A stretch of 30,360 nt of DNA from Micrococcaceae bacterium UBA6021 (GTDB taxonomy: Bacteria; Actinomycetota; Actinomycetes; Actinomycetales; Micrococcaceae), in the NCBI GenBank assembly GCA_002427975.1, contig DIZT01000278.1, forward strand, positions 1-30,360, read 5' to 3'. Position numbers and translations under genes: made by a program. Positions 1 through 6,847 of this stretch are shown in pieces. Positions within the stretch are counted from its first letter, which is position 1. Each line of letters starts with the position of its first letter. The notes beneath the pieces are model-generated. The model worked only from the letters and a program-made list of their open reading frames with translations. It did no database searches and had not been told where the DNA came from.

Positions 1-438
1 GGGCTGCGGGCGTTGGGCGAATCGCTCGGGAACCAGCGGACCCCTGACCCCGACGTTCTGGCGGCCGGCATGAGCGCCTTCGCTGCCAGAATCACCGAAC
101 TTGGTAAAGCCGCGCCGGGCGACAAGACCATGGTGGATGCGCTGCTGCCCTTCACGGAAGCCTTCACCCGCCTGGTACAGGAAGGCGAAGAACCCCTCCA
201 GGCATGGTCCGCCGCGGCCCTTGACGCAGTGGCGGCGGCCGAGGCCACGGCCGCACTGCGCCCACTGAAGGGACGGGCACGGCCCCTGGCGGAGAAGAGT
301 CTGGGCACTCCGGACCCCGGTGCCACATCCCTCGCCATGATTTTCACCGTCATGGGCCCGTTCCTGGCAGTTTCGAGCCAGCCCGGCACCAGCCAATCGG
401 ACTCCGCACCCAACCAGCCGGCCGGAGCGCTTTCATGA
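1..438 (+). CDS. DhaL-domain (DAK2) C-terminal part of a dihydroxyacetone/tetrulose kinase, 5' truncated by window edge
   Basis: The reading frame is open from the first base, so the true start lies upstream and only about 145 residues are visible. The visible part is a DhaL (DAK2) nucleotide-binding domain. It has the family motif PGDKTMVDAL followed by an EATAALRPLKGRA stretch and LGTPDPGATS, matching the usual 'GxxxPGDKTMxDAL...ATxxLxxxKGRAxxL...GxxDPGA' pattern. In fused DAK enzymes this domain binds ATP-Mg and phosphorylates a ketose held covalently by the DhaK domain; DhaK would be upstream of the window. The stop overlaps the start of the next gene (ATGA), so the two are translationally coupled. 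Pairing with a DerI-like isomerase suggests a D-erythrulose kinase (DerK-like) rather than a glycerol-pathway DHA kinase. That substrate call is inference. Confidence 0.88.
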   Translation, partial: GLRALGESLGNQRTPDPDVLAAGMSAFAARITELGKAAPGDKTMVDALLPFTEAFTRLVQEGEEPLQAWSAAALDAVAAAEATAALRPLKGRARPLAEKSLGTPDPGATSLAMIFTVMGPFLAVSSQPGTSQSDSAPNQPAGALS

Positions 439-926
439 CCACCACGCCGGCAACCAGGGGGCTGCGCCTGGTCCTGGGTGCCGATGAGGCCGGCGTCGAC
501 TACAAAAACCGCATCCTGGCCGACCTGCAGGCTGATCCGAGGATCAGCGAGATCATCGATATCGGCGTCAACCGGAGTGACGCCCCGGAGGACTTCACCA
601 GGCCGTACCCGTACGTTGGCATCGCGGCCGGCGAGCTGATCCGCGACGGGCGCGCCGACCGCGCCATTCTGTTCTGCGGCACGGGAATCGGCGTGGCGAT
701 CGCCGCCAACAAGGTGGATGGAATCCGGGCCACGACGGCCCATGACTCCTTCTCCGTGGAGCGGTCCGTCCTGTCCAATGACTGCCAGGTCCTCACCATG
801 GGGCAGCGGGTTGTGGGAGTGGAACTGGCCAGCAGGCTGGCCCGTGAATGGATCGGCTACACCTTTGATCCCAGCTCAGCCTCGGCGGACAAGGTCAAGG
901 TGCTCACGGACTTCGAGGGCTGCTGA
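435..926 (+). CDS. derI: RpiB/LacAB-family sugar-phosphate isomerase, probable D-erythrulose-4-phosphate isomerase
   Basis: The 163-residue protein belongs to the RpiB/LacA/LacB fold. It starts with LVLGADEAGVDYK, where classical RpiB has GADHAG. It carries the anion-hole and active-site segment FCGTGIGVAIAANK (Cys81 is the likely catalytic base), TAHDSFSVERSVLSND, and the GQRVVG segment near residue 123. The GADEAG/GSDDAG variant, the long 'DIGV...' loop and the partnership with a DAK-type kinase are features I associate with DerI of the mycobacterial D-threitol/erythritol pathway, which converts D-erythrulose 4-phosphate to D-erythrose 4-phosphate. A ribose- or galactose-6-phosphate isomerase cannot be excluded. 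The ATG overlaps the kinase stop by four bases, so it is the last visible gene of that operon. It faces the convergent DUF4282 gene 68 bases downstream. Confidence 0.8.
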   Translation: MTTTPATRGLRLVLGADEAGVDYKNRILADLQADPRISEIIDIGVNRSDAPEDFTRPYPYVGIAAGELIRDGRADRAILFCGTGIGVAIAANKVDGIRATTAHDSFSVERSVLSNDCQVLTMGQRVVGVELASRLAREWIGYTFDPSSASADKVKVLTDFEGC

Positions 927-981
927 GCGCTGCTGCTGCCCGACCGGGCCCACACCGCCCCAAAACTCCAGCGGGCTATAG

Positions 982-1008
982 CTCCGGCTCCTGCTTACTG
1001 CGCCGGAG
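982..1008. terminator. Possible bidirectional hairpin between convergent genes
   Basis: CTCCGGC (982-988) and GCCGGAG (1002-1008) form a perfect 7-bp stem with a 13-nt loop that contains the stop codon of the minus-strand DUF4282 gene. No T-run follows on either side, so termination is only suggested by the position between convergent genes. Confidence 0.3.
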
Positions 1009-1411
1009 GCTCGTAATGCGGCGGGTAATTCGGCGGCGATGTGGGCGGCTGGCCATACGATTGGTTCCAGCCGTTGGGAGCCACAGGCCCCCCTGCGCCG
1101 CCTCCGGCGTGGGCCCACCCTGGAGGCGTGCCTCCCTGAATTCGGATGAGCTCTGCAGTATTTTCCGCGGTGCGGATACCTGCCACCAGTGATTCCAGAC
1201 CGATCCGGGCCAAGGCCAGGTAGATCAGTACAACCAATGGTCCGATAACCAGCATGACCAGGATGCCCAGTATCGCGTTCCGCGTGGCGAATGAGGCGAT
1301 GACGCTGACAATGTAGCCGATACCAAGGGCAACCATGATCAGAATGTAGACAATTCTGGCAATTGATGGAGAAACGAACCTGGTAAATGAGAGGTCGAAC
1401 AGATTTTTCAA
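995..1411 (-). CDS. DUF4282 domain-containing membrane protein
   Basis: The 138-residue protein starts FDLSFTRFVSPSIARIVYIL. It has two hydrophobic segments (about residues 15-40 and 46-70) and the conserved IYLALARIGLESLV and IRTAENTAEL stretches; these are the hallmarks of DUF4282. The C-terminal 45 residues are a Gly/Pro/Tyr/Asn-rich, probably disordered tail (GGGAGGPVAPNGW, then PPTSPPNYPPHYEPPAQ). The function of the family is unknown; these are small inner-membrane proteins, often with Pro-rich termini. The only start in frame that keeps the conserved FDLSFTRF motif is TTG at 1411, preceded by a GGGGGA ribosome site about four bases away. It is monocistronic as far as the window shows. 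Confidence 0.8.
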   Translation of the reverse strand: MKNLFDLSFTRFVSPSIARIVYILIMVALGIGYIVSVIASFATRNAILGILVMLVIGPLVVLIYLALARIGLESLVAGIRTAENTAELIRIQGGTPPGWAHAGGGAGGPVAPNGWNQSYGQPPTSPPNYPPHYEPPAQ

Positions 1412-1519
1412 GAGTCCCCCGAATAGCTCCCGCCGGTGAGGCGGCCGATTACGCTGATGCCTGCCAGCCTAGCTGCTCCGCGATAATCTCCCCGGCAAAA
1501 ACTCCGGAGAGAGACCGGG

Positions 1520-2371
1520 CTAGAGCTGCGGCTGCTGCAGGAACTCTTTCAGGTTCAGCGGCTCCCGGCCCGTCAGGGTCCGCACGTCGGGCGACAGTCC
1601 TGCCAGCTCGCCCGCGGCGATGGCCGTATAGGTGCTCACCCAGGCATCCACCTGCCACGGGGGCGCCCCGTAGGACGCCCGGGATGCGTAGGCTTCCTCG
1701 ACCGTTTCCGGGCGATAGGTGACGGTCCGTCCGGTCTCCGCTGTCAGGACTTCCGCGGCGTAGGCCAGCGAAATTTCTTCGGGGCCGGTGAGGTCGTAGG
1801 TGGCCCCCACATGAAGTGCGGGATCCAGCAGTACCGTCACTGCGGACCGGGCGATATCCTCTCGGGCCACTGCCGACACCACACCGTCGCCGGCGGGTCC
1901 GCGGATCACGCCGTCCTCCCCGGTCAGGAGCGGCAGGAAATCCAAGTAGGAGTTGTCCCGCAGGAAGGTGAAGTCCATTCCGGACGCCCTGATGTGCTCC
2001 TCGGTGGCGTAGTGGTCACGGGCCAGCGTGAATGTGGCTTCGGGGGCGGCGCCGTAGAACGAGGTGTACACCACGTGCTGCACTCCGGCGGCAGCGGCGG
2101 CGTCGATGAAGATGTAGTGCTGGGCCAACCGGTCCTCCGCCTCCGCCGCCGACACCATAAACAGCGTCTTCACCCCTGCCAGGGCCTCGCCGGTCTGGAC
2201 AGTGTTTGCGTAACTGAAGGCCAGCGGGACTGCACCGGACAGCTCCGGCGCCCGGCCGGCATCGCGGACCAACAGCCGCTGCGCCGTCCCCGCCTCCGCG
2301 AGTTGACGGGCCACTATCGCGCCCAGAGCTCCCGTGGAGCCGGTGACTGCTAGATCTGGCAACGTGTTCAT
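1520..2371 (-). CDS. NmrA-like / atypical SDR family NAD(P)-binding oxidoreductase (QorB/YtfG-like)
   Basis: The 283-residue protein opens with LAVTGSTGALGAIVARQL, a glycine-rich Rossmann motif (TGxTGxxG) near residues 9-16. It continues with LVRDAGRAPEL and KTLFMVSAAE, ending with a domain typical of NmrA-like or NAD(P)H:quinone oxidoreductase type 2 proteins (FTFLRDNSYLDFLP, YDLTGPEEISLAYAAEVL). It lacks a classical YxxxK catalytic pair in the normal place, as atypical SDRs do. Probable role: NAD(P)H-dependent quinone or aldehyde reduction, or redox sensing in the cytoplasm. A strong AGGAGG site precedes the ATG at 2371. It starts only eight bases after the upstream aldo/keto reductase stop, so the two are clearly co-transcribed. 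Confidence 0.85.
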   Translation of the reverse strand: MNTLPDLAVTGSTGALGAIVARQLAEAGTAQRLLVRDAGRAPELSGAVPLAFSYANTVQTGEALAGVKTLFMVSAAEAEDRLAQHYIFIDAAAAAGVQHVVYTSFYGAAPEATFTLARDHYATEEHIRASGMDFTFLRDNSYLDFLPLLTGEDGVIRGPAGDGVVSAVAREDIARSAVTVLLDPALHVGATYDLTGPEEISLAYAAEVLTAETGRTVTYRPETVEEAYASRASYGAPPWQVDAWVSTYTAIAAGELAGLSPDVRTLTGREPLNLKEFLQQPQL

Positions 2372-2379
2372 TCAGCCTC

Positions 2380-3384
2380 CTAGGCTTCCCGCGTAGCGGG
2401 GGACTTGGTCAACGCCGGATCGCGTTCAGCCAGCGAGCCGATCGCGTCGTCGACCTTCTTCATGATCTCCGACTCGAGCTTCACCCCCGCAGCGCCAACG
2501 GTGTCCGCGAGCTGCTCCGGCCGGGACGCACCCACGATGGCCGAGGCCACGTTCGGGTTCTGCAGGACCCAGGCCACCGCGAGCTGCGGCATGGTGAGCC
2601 CGGCTTCTTCCGCGATCGGCTTGAGCCCCTGGACCCCGGCCAGGACGTCGTCGCGCATCCAGCGCTCGATCATCCTGGCGCCGCCCTTGTCATCCGTGGC
2701 CCGGCTGCCTTCCGGCGCCGGCCGGCCGGGCAGGTATTTGCCGCTCAGCACACCCTGCCCCATCGGGGACCAGACAATCTGGGAGATGCCCAGCTCCTCC
2801 GACGCCGGCACTACCTCGGCCTCGATGACCCGCCACAGCATGTTGTACTGCGGCTGGTTGGAGATCAGCTGGAAGCCCAGTTCCTTGGACAGTGCATGTC
2901 CTTCGCGGAGCTGCTCCGCCGTCCACTCGCTGACGCCGATGTAGAGCGCCTTGCCCTGCCGGACGATGTCCGCGAACGCCTGCATGGTCTCTTCCAGCGG
3001 CGTTTCGAAGTCATAGCGGTGGGCCTGGTAGAGGTCCACGTAATCCGTCTGCAGCCTGCTGAGCGAGCCGTTGATGGACTCCATGATGTGCTTGCGGGAC
3101 AAGCCCAGATCGTTTTTGCCCTTGGGCCCGGTGGGGCCGAAAACCTTGGTGAAGATCTCCAGGGACTCCCGGCGCTCGCCCTTCAACGCCGCGCCGAGGA
3201 CCGTTTCCGCGGCGGTGTTGGCATAGACGTCCGCGGTGTCAAAGGTGCTGATGCCGGCGTCGAGCGCTGCCCGCACGCACCGGGTGGCGACGTCGTTCTC
3301 CACCTGGGAGCCGTGCGTGAGCCAGTTGCCGAACGTGATTTCCGAGACTTTAAAGCCGCTGTTTCCGAGGTATCTGAATTCCAT
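2380..3384 (-). CDS. Aldo/keto reductase (Kv-beta/YghZ-like AKR family)
   Basis: This is a TIM-barrel NADPH-dependent carbonyl reductase of about 334 residues. It begins MEFRYLGNSGFKVSEITFGNW. The AKR catalytic tetrad is visible: Asp and Tyr in STFDTADVYAN, Lys in EIFTKVFGP, and His in DLYQAHRYD. The NADP-binding C-terminus SAIVGASRPEQL is also present. The residues after the catalytic His and the SNQPQYNM segment resemble potassium-channel beta-subunit-like AKRs. A GTG at 3393 would add three residues; ATG at 3384 is chosen because GTGGAAACC sits just before it. The physiological substrate cannot be read from sequence. It is the middle gene of a probable minus-strand operon (second AKR, this AKR, NmrA-like SDR). 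Confidence 0.9.
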   Translation of the reverse strand: MEFRYLGNSGFKVSEITFGNWLTHGSQVENDVATRCVRAALDAGISTFDTADVYANTAAETVLGAALKGERRESLEIFTKVFGPTGPKGKNDLGLSRKHIMESINGSLSRLQTDYVDLYQAHRYDFETPLEETMQAFADIVRQGKALYIGVSEWTAEQLREGHALSKELGFQLISNQPQYNMLWRVIEAEVVPASEELGISQIVWSPMGQGVLSGKYLPGRPAPEGSRATDDKGGARMIERWMRDDVLAGVQGLKPIAEEAGLTMPQLAVAWVLQNPNVASAIVGASRPEQLADTVGAAGVKLESEIMKKVDDAIGSLAERDPALTKSPATREA

Positions 3385-3464
3385 GGTTTCCACGCTAGCC
3401 GAGATGGTTGCTCAGGGTAAGGGCTTTCCGGAACGCCCAACGGCGGTGCCGCCGCCCCAGCCCC

Positions 3465-4529
3465 TCAGCGGCGGCGGAGTTCCGCGTACTCCAGGGACGG
3501 CACTACTGCCCCGGCGTCACGCTCCACGAAGTTGGTCCCGGGAGGCACCACTTCGTCGACCGCGTCGAGCACGGACTCGCCCAGGAGGGTGTCCGCTGCC
3601 TTGAGGTAGGTCCGGAGATGAGCCTCGGTGCGCGGACCGATGATCACGCTGCTGACCGCTGGGTGGTTCAGTGCGAACCCGATCGACAGTTCCACAAGCG
3701 AAATCTCCAGCTTGTCGGCCAGCCGGGCCAGTGCGTCCGCGGCAAGCAGCTTCCGCTCACTGGAAGGCCCGGAAATGTCGTAACGCCCCGGCAGCGAGTG
3801 CACGCGGGTCGGCGGCTTCCCCGCGTCCAGGACAAACTCGCCGGACAGCCAGCCCCCGGCCAGCGGACCGTACGCGAGCACACCCAGGCCGTATTGCTGG
3901 GCAATGGGGAGGATATCGCGCTCGTTGCCGCGGACCAGCATGGAATAGGGGACCTGGTTGGCCACCGGCGGGATCAGGTGGTTGGTTGTGGCCAGCCACT
4001 GGGCCTCCACGAGCTGCGCCGGAGTGAACACCGACGTGCCGTAATACAGGATCTTGCCCTGCCGGATGAGGTCGTTCAGGGCTGTGATGGTCTCCAGCAC
4101 GTCGGTGTTGTAGTCCGGCCGGTGCGCCTGGTACAGGTCGATCCGGTCCGTCTGCAGCCGGCGAAGGCTGCCCTCCACCGCCTGCATGATCCAGCGCCGG
4201 GAGTTCCCGGCGTGGGCCGGGTTGGCGCTCATCTGCCCATGGAACTTGGTGGCCAGGAAAACGTCGTCGCGGCGGCCGCGAAGCGCGCGGCCCACCACCT
4301 GTTCGGACTCCCCCTGGGAGTAAACGTCAGCGGTGTCCACTGCGGTGATCCCGGCGTCGAGGGCGGCCTGGATGATGCGGATGCTTTCGTCTGCACCGGT
4401 GGGGGCGCCACCCGTTGGAGCTCCGCCCCCTGCGGCGCCGGGCCCTTCGCCGAAGTTCATGGTGCCCAGCGTGAGCGGGCTGATGGGCGTGCCCGACCGG
4501 CCGAACACGCGCAGTTCGCTGAGGCTCAT
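3465..4529 (-). CDS. Aldo/keto reductase with low-complexity Gly/Ala/Pro loop insertion
   Basis: The 354-residue AKR has tetrad segments AVDTADVYSQGES (Asp, Tyr), FLATKFHGQ (Lys) and DLYQAHRPD (His), and the cofactor motif SSVIIGPRTEAHL near the C-terminus. It is clearly paralogous to the neighbouring AKR but diverged. After the NFGEGP segment, around residues 30-47, it carries a low-complexity stretch rich in GAPTG repeats that enlarges the first beta-alpha loop beyond normal AKR length. The ATG at 4529 has a GAGGAG ribosome site about seven bases upstream. It is the first gene of the probable three-gene oxidoreductase operon; an 80-base gap separates it from the next AKR. The substrate is unknown. 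Confidence 0.9.
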   Translation of the reverse strand: MSLSELRVFGRSGTPISPLTLGTMNFGEGPGAAGGGAPTGGAPTGADESIRIIQAALDAGITAVDTADVYSQGESEQVVGRALRGRRDDVFLATKFHGQMSANPAHAGNSRRWIMQAVEGSLRRLQTDRIDLYQAHRPDYNTDVLETITALNDLIRQGKILYYGTSVFTPAQLVEAQWLATTNHLIPPVANQVPYSMLVRGNERDILPIAQQYGLGVLAYGPLAGGWLSGEFVLDAGKPPTRVHSLPGRYDISGPSSERKLLAADALARLADKLEISLVELSIGFALNHPAVSSVIIGPRTEAHLRTYLKAADTLLGESVLDAVDEVVPPGTNFVERDAGAVVPSLEYAELRRR

Positions 4530-4700
4530 CCCCGGCTCCTCACAGTCGATGGTCCACGCGGATTGCTGTGGATCGTCACGACGCTACACAAATTCGGCGG
4601 AGCGGAAACGATTCGTGCCACAGTCCTTCGCTTTTCGTAGCACGGAGTAACGCGGGGCGGAGGAGTGACAATTTGTGACGGCCCGGGAGCGGTCCGGTCC

Positions 4701-5504
4701 TCAGTGGCCGTCCGCTGGCAGCTTGGCCTTGAGGACCCTCGCGTGGCCCGACAGCGATACCAAGGAGCCGGTGTCCAGCAGGGACAGCGGCGCCGGGGCC
4801 GGCGGCCTTGTGAAGGAGCGGGCAGCGCCCTGGGCGGCGTTGTCAGGGCTGGCGGTATCGCGTCCGGTTTTGTCACGCCCGGGGATGTCCCGGTGCAGCG
4901 CCGACTCCACCAACGGGGCCACCGCCTCCACGTTTGCCGCAGGAACGGAAGGGCCCGGAAGATCACCGCCCGACACCTTGATCTCCCGTGCGGCGGCACG
5001 TGCGCGCGCCATGGCCCGCGCATCCGCTTCTGCCACCGCGGCAGCCCAGTCTTCGGCGAGCACCGGAGGTTCCTTGCCGACCGCCGTCAGCAGCGGGTGA
5101 TGCACCACCGCATAGTGGAACCGGGGCCGGAGCCCGGAAGGTTTGAGGAAATCGCGGCTGCCGCGCAACGCTTTGCCCCAGCCGCGCAGCGCACCGGCTT
5201 TCGCGCGCAGCACCCCGCCGCGGGCCGGCCGTCCGGTAGCGGTGGCGGCAGCGCCGTCGTCGTGCGTTAAGCCAGGGGCGTCCGACGGCGGCCCGGGCTC
5301 CCCGGTCAGGTGGACCAGCGGGAGGGTTTCGTTCCTGGGGCGCCGCCCCAACACGGTCATCACGGTCAGTACCAGCAGCCGCCCGGCGCCGGCGAGCAAC
5401 AGGGTAAGAACCACCAAAAGGAACAGGCCCACGAACATCAGGAACGCCAGGCCGAGCGTGCCGAAAAAAGTCAGGTTGAGGGCAATCGTCGTCGAATCTC
5501 CCAC
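4701..5504 (-). CDS. Hypothetical membrane-anchored protein with Ala/Pro-rich cytoplasmic tail
   Basis: I recognise no family. With the GTG start at 5504, which has a clean AGGAGAGG ribosome site a few bases upstream, the product is 267 residues; a longer in-frame ATG at 5546 lacks such a site. Residues about 5-50 form one long or two short hydrophobic helices (LNLTFFGTLGLAFLMFVGL, then VLTLLLAGAGRLLVLTVMTV). A basic stretch (GRRPRNE) and roughly 200 residues of Ala/Arg/Pro-rich, soluble, partly low-complexity sequence follow. The membrane segment resembles that of the small protein at 8927-9229. It is divergent from the YchJ-like gene, with a 232-base intergenic region between them. Confidence 0.72.
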   Translation of the reverse strand: MGDSTTIALNLTFFGTLGLAFLMFVGLFLLVVLTLLLAGAGRLLVLTVMTVLGRRPRNETLPLVHLTGEPGPPSDAPGLTHDDGAAATATGRPARGGVLRAKAGALRGWGKALRGSRDFLKPSGLRPRFHYAVVHHPLLTAVGKEPPVLAEDWAAAVAEADARAMARARAAAREIKVSGGDLPGPSVPAANVEAVAPLVESALHRDIPGRDKTGRDTASPDNAAQGAARSFTRPPAPAPLSLLDTGSLVSLSGHARVLKAKLPADGH

Positions 5505-5650
5505 GTCACCTCTCCTATCTGCCGGCGGTGGAGTCCGTCCGGGCACCCATCACCACGGGCAACAGCCCCTCCACCACCTTACGGACTATTTGCGGGCCAC
5601 GCCGCCGCTGGGCGGGCCGCGCCCGAGGTTGTTTCGAAGCTGTTACCGGA

Positions 5651-5678
5651 TTATGACAACGGCGGCTGCGCCTATAGT
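5651..5678 (+). promoter_or_regulatory. Candidate sigma-70-type promoter for the YchJ-like gene
   Basis: TTATGA (5651-5656), a 16-base spacer and TATAGT (5673-5678) form a plausible promoter about 60 bases before the ATG. The rest of the 5505-5736 intergenic region shows no recognisable element. Confidence 0.4.
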
Positions 5679-5736
5679 CGGAAGGGATCCACGAGGCTGC
5701 GCGAAAGCCGGCCGGACAACCACTAACAGGAGTGCA

Positions 5737-6138
5737 ATGCCTGAAAATCCCCTGGCCGCCGGCAACTGCCACTGCCTGTCCGGCGAGGCATACACAGAGT
5801 GCTGCGGCCGCTTCCACAATGGCGGGGCCGAAGCCGCCACGGCGGAGCAGCTGATGCGCTCCCGCTACACCGCGTTTGCCCTGCTCAACGCCGAATACCT
5901 CCGGAAAACCTGGCATCCGGAGACCGCGCCCGCAGAGCTTGAAATGGACCCCGCCATGGAATGGCGCCGCCTGGACATCCTCTCCACGGACCGCGGCGGG
6001 CCGCTGGACAACGAGGGAACCGTCGAGTTCAAGGCCCATTTCCGGCACGACGGCGAACGCGGAGTCCACCACGAAACCAGCCGCTTTGTCCGTGAGAACC
6101 GCCGCTGGTATTACGTCGACGGCGTCCTGCCGGCCTAG
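5737..6138 (+). CDS. YchJ-family protein (UPF0225, SEC-C-type metal-binding N-terminus)
   Basis: The 133-residue protein has an N-terminal cysteine cluster (Cys11, Cys13, Cys22, Cys23 in NCHCLSGEAYTECCGRFHNG), typical of the SEC-C-like zinc-binding motif. The YchJ core follows: AEQLMRSRYTAFALLNAEYL, a conserved Trp-His (KTWHPET), and a C-terminal NTF2-like half (VEFKAHFR, ETSRFVRENRRWYYVDG). Members are small cytoplasmic proteins of unclear function. The frame is open far upstream, but ATG 5737 is preceded by ACAGGAG at a normal distance and begins the conserved region, so it is the start. The stop overlaps the stop of the convergent membrane-protein gene by a few bases (CTAG). Confidence 0.88.
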   Translation: MPENPLAAGNCHCLSGEAYTECCGRFHNGGAEAATAEQLMRSRYTAFALLNAEYLRKTWHPETAPAELEMDPAMEWRRLDILSTDRGGPLDNEGTVEFKAHFRHDGERGVHHETSRFVRENRRWYYVDGVLPA

Positions 6139-6797
6139 CCCTCGCTGTACGTTTCGTCAGGGCTGAACCCGGCCCGGTCCACCTTGCGGTGGAAATGCAT
6201 GCCCGCCAACCCGCCCAGCACCGCGCCCCCCAGCGCGACCAGGGCCACCACTACCGCGGCAATGATGCTGGTGAGGGTCAGTTCGCCTTCGTTGATGGGG
6301 ATCCGGGGGAAGCTGTTGAGGCTGGCCAGGACGTTGAACTGCTGGCCGGCGATGAGGCCCAGCAGCGCCACCACAACCGCGGCGATCAGCGCCCAGATCC
6401 ACACCATGAATCCCTGCCGGGCGCCGTTGAACCGAGCCATACGGCCGGCAACGTAGCCGCCGGAGTAGTAGGAGATGAACAGGATCACGAGCAGGACGAT
6501 GATGCCCACCAGCCCGACGGCGCCGTTGGTAGTCACCCGGGTAACGGCCTCCTTCACGTCGGTGTTGTTCGCCAACCCCACCGCGGTTCCGGCTGCGGCC
6601 ACAAAGGCCGTGAGCAGGACGGCCATCCCGGTGGCGGCGAGCCAGCCGAAAAAGGCCGAACCCACCTTGACGCCGCCGAACTGGTCCTTCTCCCTGGCCA
6701 CGGCGGTCTGCTGGTCAGTCAGGCGCGGATCCGTCAGGCGTGGATCCAGCACCGGAGCGTCAGTCGGGTAGTCCTCTGGGTCCGTTTGGTTGCTCAT
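6135..6797 (-). CDS. Hypothetical four-TM membrane protein
   Basis: The 220-residue protein has an acidic, polar N-terminus of about 45 residues. It contains an imperfect tandem DPRLTDPRLTDQQ repeat. Four hydrophobic helices follow, at about residues 46-75, 92-114, 127-150 and 172-199, ending in a short charged tail (MHFHRKVDRAGF...). Helices two and three are joined by YYSGGYVAGRMARFNGARQG, a Gly-rich loop seen in small actinobacterial integral membrane proteins of the TIGR04086/YrzE-like type; that resemblance is tentative. No catalytic motif is visible. It is convergent with, and overlaps the end of, the YchJ-like gene. Confidence 0.78.
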   Translation of the reverse strand: MSNQTDPEDYPTDAPVLDPRLTDPRLTDQQTAVAREKDQFGGVKVGSAFFGWLAATGMAVLLTAFVAAAGTAVGLANNTDVKEAVTRVTTNGAVGLVGIIVLLVILFISYYSGGYVAGRMARFNGARQGFMVWIWALIAAVVVALLGLIAGQQFNVLASLNSFPRIPINEGELTLTSIIAAVVVALVALGGAVLGGLAGMHFHRKVDRAGFSPDETYSEG

Positions 6798-6847
6798 GAG
6801 TCAACTCAACCACCGCTCACCAGTGATAACAAGGCTGCTTATTATGG

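Noticed and set aside
3408..4640. 410-residue plus-strand frame opposite the second aldo/keto reductase
   Set aside because: Shadow of the AKR; no ribosome site or domain.
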